Shown: positions 17,847 to 27,880, counted from the first letter of the stretch. The stretch: DNA of 64,000 nt from Opitutaceae bacterium (GCA_018402455.1 JAGYIG010000010.1:1-64000), one strand, 5' to 3'. Translations and numbers: made by a program. The notes: generated by a model from the letters alone, not told the origin.

Positions 17847-18530
17847 ATGAGTGTTGAATCTATGTTGAAAGTCGAGCGCCTGACCAAGACCTACCCGACC
17901 GCGGGGGGGGATCTGACGGTGCTCCACGAGGTGAGTTTCGATCTGGCGGTCGGAGAATCGTTGGCGATTCTCGGTCCCTCCGGCAGCGGCAAGACCACTC
18001 TGTTGGGTCTGTGTGCGGGTCTCGACCAACCCTCGGCGGGGACGGTCGTGGTGGCCGGCGAAGCCATTCAGACCATGGATGAAGATCAGCGTGCCCGCGT
18101 GCGCAACGATCACGTCGGGTTTGTTTTTCAGAATTTCCAATTGATCCCGACGCTGACGGCCTTGGAAAACGTGCTGGTCCCGCTGGAATTGCGCGGCGAG
18201 GGCGGGGCGGGCGCGGAGGAGCGGGCGCGGGAATTGCTGGGGCGGGTGGGCTTGAGCGACCGTTTTGATCACTATCCGGTGCAGCTTTCCGGAGGGGAGC
18301 AGCAGCGGGTCGCCTTGGCTCGGGCTTTCGTGAATGAGCCCAAGATTCTCTTTTGTGATGAGCCGACCGGGAACCTCGACGGCGACACGGCAAACAAGGT
18401 GGAGGAGCTGATCTTTGGGCTCAACCGCGAGCGTCAGACCACGTTGGTGATGGTGACCCACGACCTCGAACTCGCCCAAAAATGCGGCCGGGTCCTAAAA
18501 CTACGCCGCGGCGACGTCGTCGAAGAATAA
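17847..18530 (+). CDS. ybbA: YbbA/LolD-type ABC transporter ATPase
   Basis: A 227-aa ABC ATPase with Walker A GPSGSGKT (43-50), Q-loop FVFQNFQLIP, signature LSGGEQQR, Walker B ILFCDEPTGNLD and switch His in MVTHD. It is the YbbA/MacB/LolD type that drives lipid or lipoprotein movement rather than import. The ATG at 17847 is preferred; an ATG at 17862 is also possible, since neither has a strong ribosome-binding site. Only 42 bases separate it from the divergent tesA start, so the two genes share a promoter region. The large permease gene follows after 47 bases. Confidence 0.93.
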   Translation: MSVESMLKVERLTKTYPTAGGDLTVLHEVSFDLAVGESLAILGPSGSGKTTLLGLCAGLDQPSAGTVVVAGEAIQTMDEDQRARVRNDHVGFVFQNFQLIPTLTALENVLVPLELRGEGGAGAEERARELLGRVGLSDRFDHYPVQLSGGEQQRVALARAFVNEPKILFCDEPTGNLDGDTANKVEELIFGLNRERQTTLVMVTHDLELAQKCGRVLKLRRGDVVEE

Positions 18531-18577
18531 GTCCAGCCGGACGGATTTTATCAACCAGTTAAATTTTCATCCGGTTT

Positions 18578-21123
18578 GTGAATTTCATTCTTAAAATGGC
18601 TTGGCGGGATTCGCGGGCGTCGCGGCGGCGGCTGGTCGTGGCTTCGCTTTCGATTGTGCTGGGAGTCGCGGCGCTGGTGGCGATTGGCTCCTTCAATGCG
18701 AACCTGCGTTCGGCCATCGACGATCAAGCCAAGACTTTGCTTGGCGCCGATCTGCGGGTGCAGGGGCGGGCGGAATTCACCCCCGAGGTGAAAGCCGCGC
18801 TGGATGGGTTGAGTGGGCAGCAGGCCTCGGAGGTGGCGCTCTCCACCATGATCGTTTTTCCGCAGGCGGACAACGCGACCCGCCTGGCCACGCTGCGCGC
18901 GCTCGCCGGGGGTTATCCCTTCTACGGGGTCTTCGAAACCGTGCCCGCCGATGCCCCGCAACAGCTGGCCGCGGGGGGGCGGGTCGCCATTTTGGAAGCG
19001 ACGCTCATGGCCCAGTTCGGCGTCGAGGTGGGGCAGGAAATCAAGCTCGGCACCCAGTTCTTCACCGTGGTCGGCGCGCTGCGTCAAATCCCGGGAGACT
19101 CCGCGGCGGTGGCGATGCTGTCGCCCCGGGTTTTTATTCCCCGTAGTGAGCTGGAGGATACGGAGCTGCTGGGACCGGGAAGTCTGGCGCGGCACCGTCG
19201 CTACATTGTGTTTGATGACGGGAGTGATCCGCTGCAGGTGGAACGGGAGTTGCGGGAAAAATTTGCCGGACAGAATCTGGGCTACGAGACCGTAGAGGAG
19301 CGCAAGCGGGAGTTGGGGCAGGCGCTTAAAAACGTGTATGCCTTTCTGAGTCTGGTCGGCTTTGTGGCGCTGTTTCTGGGCGGCATTGGCGTGGCCAGTG
19401 CCATCCACGTGCACATCCGGCAGAAAATCCCCACGGTGGCGGTGCTGCGTTGTCTGGGTGCGAGCGCGCGCACCAGCTTCAGTGTGTACCTGGTGCAGGG
19501 GATGGCGCTGGGCCTGATCGGTTCGATCTTGGGCGCGGGGTTGGGCGTGCTGGTGCAAATGGGATTGCCCGCGGTGGTGATGGGACTCCTGCCGTTTGAC
19601 GTCGATTTTTTTATCGCCTGGCGATCGGTGTTGCAGGGGGCTGGGGCGGGTCTGTTGGTTTGTGGTTTGTTTGCCCTGCTGCCGTTGCTGGCGGTGAGGC
19701 GGGTGTCCCCGCTGATGGCCATCCGGGTACACCTGATGCGTTATTTCCTTGTTTAATCTTTGGCGGGGTCGGACCCGTGGCAGTGGTTGGTGTGGGGGCC
19801 ATCACCGCGGCGGTAGCCGGGTTTGCCCTCCTGCAAGCTCCCAGCAAACGGGTGGGGCTTGGTTTTGTGGTGATGTTGGCGGTGGGCTTTTTGGTGCTGG
19901 GCGCACTGGGCAAGCTGGTGGCGTGGGCGGCGCGGCGGTTTACGCCGAAGCGCGCGCCCTATGTTTTTCGCCAAGGCATCGCCAACCTTCACCGGCCGAA
20001 CAATCGAACCGTGCTGCTGCTGTTGGCGCTGGGACTGGGCACGTTTCTCATCCTCACGCTCGTGCTCACGCGAACGACCCTGCTTGCCCAGATCGCGGGC
20101 TCGGGGGGCGACGATCGACCCAACCTGTTGTTCTTCGATATCCAGGCCGACCAGATAGGCTTGTTGCGCGAGATCCTGGATCGAGAGAACGCGTCGCTGT
20201 TGGCCGATGCGCCGATTGTGACCATGCGCTTGTCCAAGTTGAAAGGACGCGAGATCAGCGAGGTGCTCCAGGACAAAAACTCCGAGATTCCCAGTTGGCG
20301 GTTACGGCGGGAGTATCGGTCGACCTTCCGCGATCACTTGAACGAGCGCACCGAGCGGGTGACGGCAGGGGAGTTCATCGCGCGGGTGCCGGAAGACACT
20401 GCGGTGGTCCCCATTTCGATTGAGGTGTCCTTGGCGGAGGAGATGGGTTTGGCGCTTGGCGACGAGATCGAGTGGGATGTGCAAGGCCTGTTCATGATGA
20501 CGCGAGTTGCCAGTCTGCGCGAAGTGGAGTGGCGGCGGTTGGAGCCCAATTTCTTCGTTGTGTTTCCGGCGGGGGTGCTCGAACCCGCCCCTAAGTTTTA
20601 CGTGGGGGCCTCCCGGGTGGCGACGCCGACCGACTCCGCGCGGGTGCAACGGGCGGTGGTCTCCGCGTTGCCGAATGTCTCCGCGATCGATCTGCAACTG
20701 GTGATGGAGACGCTTGATGGCATTTTTGAAAAGGTGCAGTTCGTGATTCAGTTCATGGCCCTGTTCACGGTGGCGACCGGGATTATGGTATTGGCGGGCG
20801 CGGTGATGAGCGGGCGTTTTCAACGCTTACGGGAAGTGGTGCTCCTACGCACCCTGGGAGCTTCGGGGCGGCAGCTGTGGCAGATTCAGATGGTGGAGTA
20901 TGCCGTGCTCGGCGTTCTGGCGGCGGTGGTGGGCTGCGGGCTTGCGGTCGTCAGCAACGAGTTGCTGGCCCGCTTTGTTTTTCAAACCGTTGGCGTCGTA
21001 TCGGTTTCGATCCTTGCCTCCGCGGTGGGGGCCGTCACGGCCATCACCCTGCTCACGGGACTCATCGCCAGTCGCGGCGTAACCAATCATCCGCCGCTGG
21101 AGGTGTTGCGGGCGGAGGGGTAG
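18578..21123 (+). pseudogene. YbbP-type ABC permease (two FtsX domains), frame broken in the middle
   Basis: The first frame (18578-19756, 392 aa) has an N-terminal TM, a MacB-PCD periplasmic domain and an FtsX domain (NVYAFLSLVGFVALFLGG, then AVLRCLGASARTSF). The second frame (to 21123) begins within 19660-19760 and carries the second half: four more helices, a periplasmic domain and the terminal FtsX domain (EVVLLRTLGASGRQLWQIQ). Together they equal one YbbP of about 845 residues. In the first frame the TAA at 19754 is followed by SLAGSDPWQWLVWG and then a G5 run at 19794-19798; one more G would lead into AITAAVAGF. So either a stop plus an indel, or one earlier indel, separates the halves. 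Sequence error and true decay both remain possible. Confidence 0.75.
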
Positions 21124-21252
21124 GGTTGCGCCCGGTCCCGCCCGCCTGAACGGTCGTCCCGGCCGCCTCGCGGCGATAAAGCGAAGCGTCCGCGGGGGGC
21201 GGCGCGGTTGGGGGTTGCCCGAAGCCGGGGAGGTGAGAAGCCTGAGGGTTCC

Positions 21253-21723
21253 ATGAGCCTGCACCGCCGCGTCCTTTCATTTCACTATACCTTGCGCAAT
21301 CCCGAGGGGCGCATCCTCGACACCTCTCGCGGGGGCGACCCGGTGATTTACCTGGAGAGCGCGGGCATGATCATCGATGGCCTGGAAGAGGCCCTGCGCG
21401 AGGCGAAGCCGGGTGATCAGCTCACCGTCGAGGTGCCCCCGGAAAAGGGTTACGGGCATCCGGATCCCGCGCAGGTGCAGCCCGTTCCCCGTGATCGCAT
21501 CCCTGTCCCGGGTGAAATCAAAATCGGTGATCAGTATCAAACGGGGCCCAATCCCGGTGACCCGCTGGTGCGGGTGGTGGGGGTCGAGGACGACCAGATC
21601 ATGCTTGATGCGAACCACCCCATGGCGGGGCTGGTGCTCACGTTTGAAGTCGAGGTGATGCAGGCCCGGATGGCCCGCGCCGAAGAAATCAATCAAGGCA
21701 AACCCCTGCCGATTGAAGACTGA
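21253..21723 (+). CDS. SlyD-like FKBP-type peptidyl-prolyl isomerase
   Basis: A 156-aa cytoplasmic isomerase/chaperone. The start ATG at 21253 follows a purine-rich stretch; a longer frame from 21208 adds unrelated residues. FKBP features: FHYTLRNPEGRILDTS, YLESAGMIIDGLEEAL, then an IF (insert-in-flap) domain, and DANHPMAG followed by LTFEVEVMQA as in SlyD. The His-rich metal-binding tail of E. coli SlyD is absent, as in most homologues outside enterobacteria. Confidence 0.9.
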   Translation: MSLHRRVLSFHYTLRNPEGRILDTSRGGDPVIYLESAGMIIDGLEEALREAKPGDQLTVEVPPEKGYGHPDPAQVQPVPRDRIPVPGEIKIGDQYQTGPNPGDPLVRVVGVEDDQIMLDANHPMAGLVLTFEVEVMQARMARAEEINQGKPLPIED

Positions 21724-21791
21724 GTTTCTGGGGGGCACTGATTTCTCAATCTGCGTATATCAGTGAAGTCTGAAGTTACTGATCTGTGGAT

Positions 21792-22799
21792 ATGAGCACA
21801 CCCGTTCGGATTGTTGGTCAGGGGATTGCGGGCTCGATGTTGGGGGCGGCTTGTGAACGGGCCGGCATTGCTTTTGAGGTGATCGACGCCGGCCATGCTG
21901 CGGCAGCATCCCGCGTGGGAGCCGGTCTGATCAGTCCGTTGACGGGCCGTCGCTTGGTTCCGACGTGGCGGTTTGCGGAGTGGCGGGAGGAGGTCTGGAA
22001 CATCTACCGCTACTGGGAGCACGAACTTGGCCTACCCTTGGTGCGAGAAGTGAAGATCCGCCGTTTCTTCCAAAACGAGGAACAGCGGGGGTGGTTTGAA
22101 TCGCGTCGTGCGGTGCCGGAGGTGGCGGCCTGGGTGACGGACATCGACGATCACGGGTGGGGGTTACAAGGCGCCCTGCAGGTGGAGACCGGCCGACTGA
22201 TCGCCGCCCTGCGCGAGCGTTGGCAACGGCGCGGACAGCTGGTTGAACGGCGGGTTGCGGCGGAGGGGCCCTCCGCCGCGGAGCGGCCGCCCACGATCTG
22301 GTGCGTGGGGGGGACCATCGGGGCGGTCCTGCCATTGCCGTGGCAATCGTCGCGGGGGGAATTGGTGCGGGGACGGATCGAGGGCATGGATCCGACGACC
22401 GTGCTCAATGACGGGCACTGGTTGCTCCCCGGCGAGGCGGGTGACGTGCGGGTGGGGTCGACGTTTGATCGGGATAATTTAACGCTCGAAACGTCGGCTG
22501 CCGGGCAGGCCGAATTGATCGCCGCAGCCGAACGCCTGGCGGGCCAGGTGCTGCAGGATCCGCAGGGCGATGTGGGCTTGCGCGTCACGGTTCCTGATCG
22601 GCGTCCGGTGGCGGGTTGGACAGATCCAGCTCGCGTGCGCGGGGTTTTGGGCGGTCTGGCGGCCAAGGGGGCGCTATGGGCGCCGGTTTTGGCGCAGCAA
22701 TGGTGTGCGGATGGGCTGGTGGGAGATCAGCTGGACCCCGCGGCGCGGGTCACGCGGTTTAAGGCTGGCAGGGGCGGGTGGGGGGAAGCCGGCGAGTGA
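21792..22799 (+). CDS. FAD-dependent oxidoreductase (DAO/glycine-oxidase-like)
   Basis: A 335-aa flavoprotein. The N terminus has the dinucleotide-binding fingerprint G9-Q-G11-I-A-G14, then the acid of strand 2 in VIDAG. GAGLISPLTGRR and the C-terminal GLRVTVPDRRPVAGW, GVLGGLAAKG and LWAPVLAQ segments match the D-amino-acid-oxidase/MnmC-C fold. The substrate cannot be told from sequence; no thiamine genes adjoin it. ATG at 21792 is preferred over a GTG at 21786. It follows the SlyD-like gene after 68 bases. Confidence 0.85.
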   Translation: MSTPVRIVGQGIAGSMLGAACERAGIAFEVIDAGHAAAASRVGAGLISPLTGRRLVPTWRFAEWREEVWNIYRYWEHELGLPLVREVKIRRFFQNEEQRGWFESRRAVPEVAAWVTDIDDHGWGLQGALQVETGRLIAALRERWQRRGQLVERRVAAEGPSAAERPPTIWCVGGTIGAVLPLPWQSSRGELVRGRIEGMDPTTVLNDGHWLLPGEAGDVRVGSTFDRDNLTLETSAAGQAELIAAAERLAGQVLQDPQGDVGLRVTVPDRRPVAGWTDPARVRGVLGGLAAKGALWAPVLAQQWCADGLVGDQLDPAARVTRFKAGRGGWGEAGE

Positions 22800-22997
22800 G
22801 GCGCCGCCCGGGTCCGTTGCGACCGAGCCGATCTGCGACGGACAGACACGTGCCATCCCGTTCATCCGGGTGGCGCCACCATTCATCCTAAGTTGCTCCG
22901 GTTTGGCCGGAAAATGGGTTTCGATTGCCGGATTGATTTATGGTGGGCCCTTTAGGCTCTCCCTCCTGCTCTTCCGCTGCTTCAATCCTCTCCGATC

Positions 22998-24386
22998 ATG
23001 GCGTCAGAATCCACACCGCTCCGTCCCGCTTCGGCGGCCCAACCCAAAAAGAAAAAGAAGACCCCGCGTTGGATCATCATCGTGGCCGTGCTGCTGGTGG
23101 TGGGGCTGACCGTGGCCGCCGTCATCAAGGGCCGCGCGACCGAACCGGGCACCAAAGTCTTTGTCGACGAGGTCGTGCGGCGGGACGTGACCCAGTTTGT
23201 CACGGCGACGGGCAAGATCGAGCCCGAGGTGGAGGTGAAGATTGCCCCGGAGGTTTCGGGGGAAATCGTGGAGCTGCCCTTTGCGGAGGGGGCCTCGGTG
23301 CGGAAGGGCCAACTGCTCATGCGCATCAAGGATGACAATTACCGTTATCAGGTCGACCAACGGGAGGCTGATTTGGCCGCCACCCGGGCCGCCGCGATCC
23401 AGAGTCGCGCCCGGTTGGAGCAGGCGCGAGACGACATGGAGCGCAGCCTGGACCTTTTCCAAAAGGAGCTGGTGTCGTTGGCACAGCACCGCCGCACCCG
23501 CACGGAGTTCGAGGTGGCGGAGGCGAATTTTGAAAGTGCGCAGGCTCAGGTCCGGCGCGCGGAAGGCCTGTTGAGCCAGTCGCAGGATCTGCTGGAAAAG
23601 ACCACCCTCTACGCGCCGATGGATGGCACCATCAGCCGGTTGCCGGTCGAGGTGGGTGAGCGCGTCGCGGGGACCGGTCAGTTTAATTCCATCGAGGTCA
23701 TGCGCGTGGCCGACCTTTCCAACATGGAGGTGGTCGTCCGGGTGAATGAAAACGACGTCGTCAACGTCCAGGTGGGCAACGTGGCCCGGATTGAGGTGGA
23801 TGCTTTTCCCGACCGCGAGTTCAAGGGAGTGGTGACGGAGATCGCGTCCACCGCCATAACGACCGGAGCCAACTCGCAGGCCGAGGTGACCAATTTTGAG
23901 GTGAAGATTCGGATCGATGCGGCGGGGCAAACCCTCAAGCCGGGGATGAGTGCGCTGGCTGATATCGAAACCGCGACCGCGACGGACGTCTTGGTCGTGC
24001 CGATCCAGTCGGTCACTGTGCGCAGCCGCGAGGGCAACAAGACCACCGAGCAATTGGCCGAGGATATGGCCAAGGCCCGCCACGAACGCACCGGCGAAGG
24101 CGCCGCCACCGCGCGCAACGAGGAGGAAGAGCGGGAGATGGAACGTAAGAACAAGGACTCCTTGCGTCGGGTGGTTTTTGTCGTCGCCGACGACGAGGCC
24201 CAGTTGGTCGAAGTGGAGACCGGTCTTGCCGACACGACCTACATGGAAATCAAGTCCGGCCTGGCAGAGGGGCAGCAGGTGGTCAGCGGCAGTTATGCGG
24301 TGATCACCCGGACCCTGGAAGACGGCATGGCGGTCAAGGTGCAGCAGAAACGCGGGGAAAAATCCGCGAAGGCGGAGGATGAGTGA
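22998..24386 (+). CDS. MacA/HlyD-type periplasmic adaptor of an ABC exporter
   Basis: A 462-aa membrane-fusion protein. A poly-lysine stretch precedes one TM (about 25-44). A lipoyl half (EPEVEVKIAPEVSGEIV), a helical hairpin (about 115-200) and the second lipoyl half (TTLYAPMDGTISRLPVEVGERV) follow, then beta-barrel and membrane-proximal domains. Unusual for the family is a highly charged insert (about 346-389, rich in Glu, Arg and Lys) inside the membrane-proximal region. It should link the ATPase and permeases encoded downstream to an outer-membrane channel; no TolC-type gene is in the window. First gene of a four-gene exporter operon. Confidence 0.92.
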   Translation: MASESTPLRPASAAQPKKKKKTPRWIIIVAVLLVVGLTVAAVIKGRATEPGTKVFVDEVVRRDVTQFVTATGKIEPEVEVKIAPEVSGEIVELPFAEGASVRKGQLLMRIKDDNYRYQVDQREADLAATRAAAIQSRARLEQARDDMERSLDLFQKELVSLAQHRRTRTEFEVAEANFESAQAQVRRAEGLLSQSQDLLEKTTLYAPMDGTISRLPVEVGERVAGTGQFNSIEVMRVADLSNMEVVVRVNENDVVNVQVGNVARIEVDAFPDREFKGVVTEIASTAITTGANSQAEVTNFEVKIRIDAAGQTLKPGMSALADIETATATDVLVVPIQSVTVRSREGNKTTEQLAEDMAKARHERTGEGAATARNEEEEREMERKNKDSLRRVVFVVADDEAQLVEVETGLADTTYMEIKSGLAEGQQVVSGSYAVITRTLEDGMAVKVQQKRGEKSAKAEDE

Positions 24387-24410
24387 ACCCGGTTTCAGCC
24401 CCACGTCATC

Positions 24411-25151
24411 ATGAGTGATTCCCCGACCGCCTCCGCTGTTTCGTCTCCCCGGATTCACCCACCGGGAGAGGTGGTCATCGCCATCGCGGATGTGACCAAG
24501 CTCTACAAAATGGGGACGGAAATTGTCTACGCCTTGCGCGGAGTGACCATGACCATCCGGCGCAACGAATACCTCGCTGTCATGGGGCCTTCCGGGTCCG
24601 GCAAGTCCACCTTGATGAACATGCTCGGCTGTCTCGATACGCCGACGGCGGGGGACTACTCCTTCGCGGGAGAAGATGTCGCCCAGATGACCGATGACGA
24701 ATTGGCCGATATCCGGAATCGTGAAATCGGTTTCGTCTTCCAGAGCTTCAATCTCCTCCCGCGTTCCAACGCCCTGCACAATGTTGAACTGCCGCTGATC
24801 TATGCGGGCATTCCGGCGGCGAAACGCCGTCAACAAGCCGAGGAGGCGTTGATCGCCGTGGGGTTGGGCGACCGGATGCACCACAAGCCCAATGAGTTGT
24901 CGGGCGGACAACGGCAACGGGTCGCGATTGCGCGGGCGCTGGTCAACAACCCTTCGATCATCCTGGCCGACGAACCCACCGGGGCGCTCGATTCCAAGAC
25001 GGGAATCGAGATCATGGCCCTGTTGGAAGACCTCTATGATCGGGGCAACACCATCATCATGGTGACGCATGAGGAAGAGGTGGCCCAGCACGCCCGCCGG
25101 ATCGTCCGACTGCGAGATGGCTTGATCGAAGCCGATGAAACCCATGGTTGA
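24411..25151 (+). CDS. MacB-type ABC transporter ATPase
   Basis: A 246-aa stand-alone ATPase: Walker [10 protein letters not shown]-loop [11 protein letters not shown], signature LSGGQRQR, Walker [13 protein letters not shown], switch His MVTHE. It is 25-40 residues longer at the N terminus ([19 protein letters not shown]) than YbbA-type proteins. In MacB of E. coli the ATPase is fused to its permease; here it is separate. It sits 24 bases after the adaptor gene and powers the two permeases downstream. Confidence 0.94.
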   Translation: MSDSPTASAVSSPRIHPPGEVVIAIADVTKLYKMGTEIVYALRGVTMTIRRNEYLAVMGPSGSGKSTLMNMLGCLDTPTAGDYSFAGEDVAQMTDDELADIRNREIGFVFQSFNLLPRSNALHNVELPLIYAGIPAAKRRQQAEEALIAVGLGDRMHHKPNELSGGQRQRVAIARALVNNPSIILADEPTGALDSKTGIEIMALLEDLYDRGNTIIMVTHEEEVAQHARRIVRLRDGLIEADETHG

Positions 25152-25217
25152 GGTACCCCAGCACGAATGGGCTCGGCGCCAACGCGGGGTGCCCACGTGT
25201 GCGCATGCGCTATCCTG

Positions 25218-26468
25218 ATGAGACGTTGGATTTATGAGTTTATCGAATCGGTGCGGATCGCCTTTGCGCAGATCCGGGCGAACAAGATGCGCTCCGGCCT
25301 CACCGCCTTGGGGGTGGTGATTGGGATTGTCGCCGTGACGCTGATGGTGACCGCGATCATGGGCATCAACAAAGGGGTGGACGAAAGCTTTGCCGGGTTT
25401 GGTGATGACGTGCTTTACGTGACCAAATTTCCTTGGGATGGCGGCGACCGGGATTTCCGCTACTACCGGAACCGGCCTGATATCCGGACGAGTTATGCTG
25501 ATCGCATTTATGAGTGGATTCGGGAGACGCCGGACAGTGCGTTGATCCGGGCGGTGGCGGCGGACAATACCCAAGTCGATGTGGCGCGGGGAGACCTGAA
25601 GGTATCGGGAATCTTTTTGTTGGGCACCTCACACGAGATGGCCCTGATCTCGAAGTCGGAAATGGCAGACGGCAGATTCTTCAACGAGTTTGAAAATCAA
25701 CAAGGCTCGCGGGTCGCGGTGGTCGGATTTGATATCGCCGATGCGTTGTTTCCCAACGATTCGGTGGTGGGCGAAACCGTGCTGGTCAGGGGAGCGCCGT
25801 TCCGCGTGGTGGGCGTGGCGGAACGCCAAGGCAGTTTTCTGGGCCTCTTCAGTTGGGATTCCGGCATCATCATTCCGATTCGCGCTTATCGCCACAGCAT
25901 CCACGGCCGGGACGAAGGCGATGTGCGCGTCCAGTATGACGTTACCCGGGCCGACGAGGCCCGGGACGAGTTACGCGGGTTGATGCGGCGCATCCGGCAA
26001 CTGCCCCCGGAAGAGGAGGATGACTTTTCGATCAACGAGTCGGCGACGATCCGCGAGCAATTGGACCCGATCAAAAACGGCATCGCGACGGCGGGACTGG
26101 TCATCACCGGCCTGGCGTTGTTCGTGGGGGCGATCGGGATCATGAACATCACCTACGTGAGTGTGAAGGAACGCACCCGCGAGATTGGCACCCGCAAAGC
26201 GCTGGGGGCGAGGCGTCGCTCGATTCTGATGCAATTCCTAGTCGAGGCGGTGTGTATCTGTATCGTGGGAGGCTTGATCGGCTTGGCCGTGACCTGGGGC
26301 CTCGCCGCGATCATCGCGCTGGCGGCCCCCGCGTTTCCCATCGTGTTTTCGCCCACCGTGATCTTCGTCGCGGTTGGCCTGGCCACCCTCGTCGGGGTGA
26401 CCAGTGGATTCCTGCCCGCGCTTTCCGCCAGCTCCCTGGATCCGGTTGAAGCTCTGCGATTCGAATAA
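25218..26468 (+). CDS. MacB-type ABC permease, subunit 1
   Basis: A 416-aa permease with an N-terminal TM (MRSGLTALGVVIGIVAVTLMV region), a periplasmic MacB-PCD domain of about 220 residues, and three C-terminal FtsX helices with the coupling motif ERTREIGTRKALGARRRSIL. The ATG at 25218 (MRRWIYEF) fits the family; frames further upstream add non-homologous residues. It differs clearly from the next permease, so the transporter is probably a heterodimer of two permeases. Confidence 0.9.
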   Translation: MRRWIYEFIESVRIAFAQIRANKMRSGLTALGVVIGIVAVTLMVTAIMGINKGVDESFAGFGDDVLYVTKFPWDGGDRDFRYYRNRPDIRTSYADRIYEWIRETPDSALIRAVAADNTQVDVARGDLKVSGIFLLGTSHEMALISKSEMADGRFFNEFENQQGSRVAVVGFDIADALFPNDSVVGETVLVRGAPFRVVGVAERQGSFLGLFSWDSGIIIPIRAYRHSIHGRDEGDVRVQYDVTRADEARDELRGLMRRIRQLPPEEEDDFSINESATIREQLDPIKNGIATAGLVITGLALFVGAIGIMNITYVSVKERTREIGTRKALGARRRSILMQFLVEAVCICIVGGLIGLAVTWGLAAIIALAAPAFPIVFSPTVIFVAVGLATLVGVTSGFLPALSASSLDPVEALRFE

Positions 26469-26471
26469 CGA

Positions 26472-26492
26472 TGAACCACGAAACACACGAAA
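26472..26492. repeat. CACGAA-phrase intergenic repeat, copy 1
   Basis: Two CACGAAA phrases ten bases apart (AACCACGAAACACACGAAA) lie in the 88-base gap between the two permease genes. A related array with the same phrasing is at 36164-36195. The bias to A and C differs from the surrounding GC-rich coding DNA. Confidence 0.5.
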
Positions 26493-26556
26493 GGGAGAAA
26501 GTAGGTGGTCGGTTTTCGGGTGTTTTGTGGGCGCTGACCAACGGAGGCGCGACGCC

Positions 26557-27861
26557 ATGATTTTCTGGGAAACCATTGCCCTCGCGTTTCAGTCGCTGAA
26601 AGCGAACAAGCTACGTTCGGCGCTTACGATGCTGGGCATCGCGATCGGGATCTTCACCGTCATCGGGGTGATGACGGCGGTGAGCGGGGTGAAATCGAAG
26701 ATCGAGGACGGCTTGAATGTGCTGGGGGCCAATAGCTTTCAGGTTTCCAAGTTCCCGTTGGTCAATTTCAGCGACCCCCGGGAACGGTTTGGTAATCGGC
26801 CCGATATCTTTTTGCGGGATGGCATCCGCTTCAAGGAACTGATGTCGGATGATGCCCGGGTGAGTCTGGTCGTGGGCCGGGGGGGACGGCAGGTGTTTTA
26901 TGGCGAGGAAAATACCAACCCGAATGTGCAGTTTGTCGGCACCGATGAAAATTATCTGACCAGTTACGCTTACGAAGTCGCGGCCGGTCGCCCCATCTCG
27001 CGGGAGGACGTCAGCTTTGCCCGCGCCATCTGTGTCATCGGGGAGGACGTGAGTAAGAGGCTCTTTCGCAATCGGGATCCGTTGGGCGAAAAAATTCGGA
27101 TTGATGGGGCTTCGCTGACGGTGGTGGGGGTGCTCGCCCCGAAGGGCTCCTCGTTTGGTCAAAGCTTGGACAACCGCGTGGTTACGCCGATCACGCGATG
27201 GTTCAACACCTATGGTCGTTCCGGACAGTCCCTCAGCATCAACGTGCAGGCCGCGTCGGCCGAAGGGGTCGATGCGACCCTGGAACTCGCCATCGGGGCG
27301 ATGCGGCTGGTGCGGGGGTTGGATCCGGAAGACGCCAACAATTTTGACACCACAACTAACGACTCCTTGATCAAGACCTTTGACCAAGCGCTCAACACCG
27401 TGGCGATTGGGGCCTTTGTGATCAGTGCCATCGCGCTGCTCGCGGCCGGAGTGGGGGTCATGAACATCATGTTGGTGAGTGTCACCGAACGCACCCGGGA
27501 GATTGGGATTCGCAAGAGCCTGGGCGCCCGCAAAAAAACCATTCTGACCCAGTTCCTGATGGAGGCGGTGGCGCTTTCGCTCTTCGGGGGCGTGGCCGGA
27601 ATTCTGTTGGGGATCGGCGGTGGCAATTTGGCCGGCCAGCTATTGAACGCCGCGGTGGTCTTCCCCGGTGGGGCTGGGCCACCGCGGGACTGGTGGTTTG
27701 CAGCGGCATCGGCATCACCTTCGGCCTGTATCCCGCCTGGAAAGCCGCGGCGATGGACCCGATCGAAGCCCTGCGCTACGAATAGTCCGATTTCGGATTT
27801 ACGAATTACGAGTTACGAATTGATGGGACCGGCCGGGGACTGGCTAAATCCGAAATCGTAA
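26557..27861 (+). CDS. MacB-type ABC permease, subunit 2 (3' end frameshifted)
   Basis: Starts at ATG 26557 ([18 protein letters not shown]), with an N-terminal TM, a periplasmic domain and FtsX helices with [20 protein letters not shown]. As read, the last membrane helix is replaced after LLNAAVVFP by a proline/arginine-rich tail ending at 27861. The neighbouring frame encodes the expected ending ([17 protein letters not shown], then [18 protein letters not shown]) with a stop at 27783-27785. One extra G in the run 27670-27673 would restore it. Either the last helix is really lost, which would probably inactivate the subunit, or the base is missing from the sequence. Confidence 0.85.
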   Translation: MIFWETIALAFQSLKANKLRSALTMLGIAIGIFTVIGVMTAVSGVKSKIEDGLNVLGANSFQVSKFPLVNFSDPRERFGNRPDIFLRDGIRFKELMSDDARVSLVVGRGGRQVFYGEENTNPNVQFVGTDENYLTSYAYEVAAGRPISREDVSFARAICVIGEDVSKRLFRNRDPLGEKIRIDGASLTVVGVLAPKGSSFGQSLDNRVVTPITRWFNTYGRSGQSLSINVQAASAEGVDATLELAIGAMRLVRGLDPEDANNFDTTTNDSLIKTFDQALNTVAIGAFVISAIALLAAGVGVMNIMLVSVTERTREIGIRKSLGARKKTILTQFLMEAVALSLFGGVAGILLGIGGGNLAGQLLNAAVVFPGGAGPPRDWWFAAASASPSACIPPGKPRRWTRSKPCATNSPISDLRITSYELMGPAGDWLNPKS

Positions 27862-27878
27862 CTCGTAATTCGTAAATC
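27796..27878. repeat. 23-base perfect inverted repeat between convergent genes
   Basis: Bases 27796-27818 and 27856-27878 are exact reverse complements, separated by 37 bases. The arms are AT-rich with an internal pattern TACGAATTACGAGTTACGA, unlike adjacent coding DNA. The element fills the gap between the permease gene and the kinase gene, which converge here, so it could serve as a bidirectional terminator or be a mobile miniature repeat. There is no long T run on either side. Confidence 0.8.
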
Positions 27879-27880
27879 AA

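Noticed and set aside
23004-25574. 856-codon open frame on the minus strand
   Set aside because: It is antisense to the adaptor, ATPase and permease genes, which have clear domain motifs. High GC makes stop codons rare in that antisense phase; the predicted protein is His/Gly/Arg-rich with no domain.
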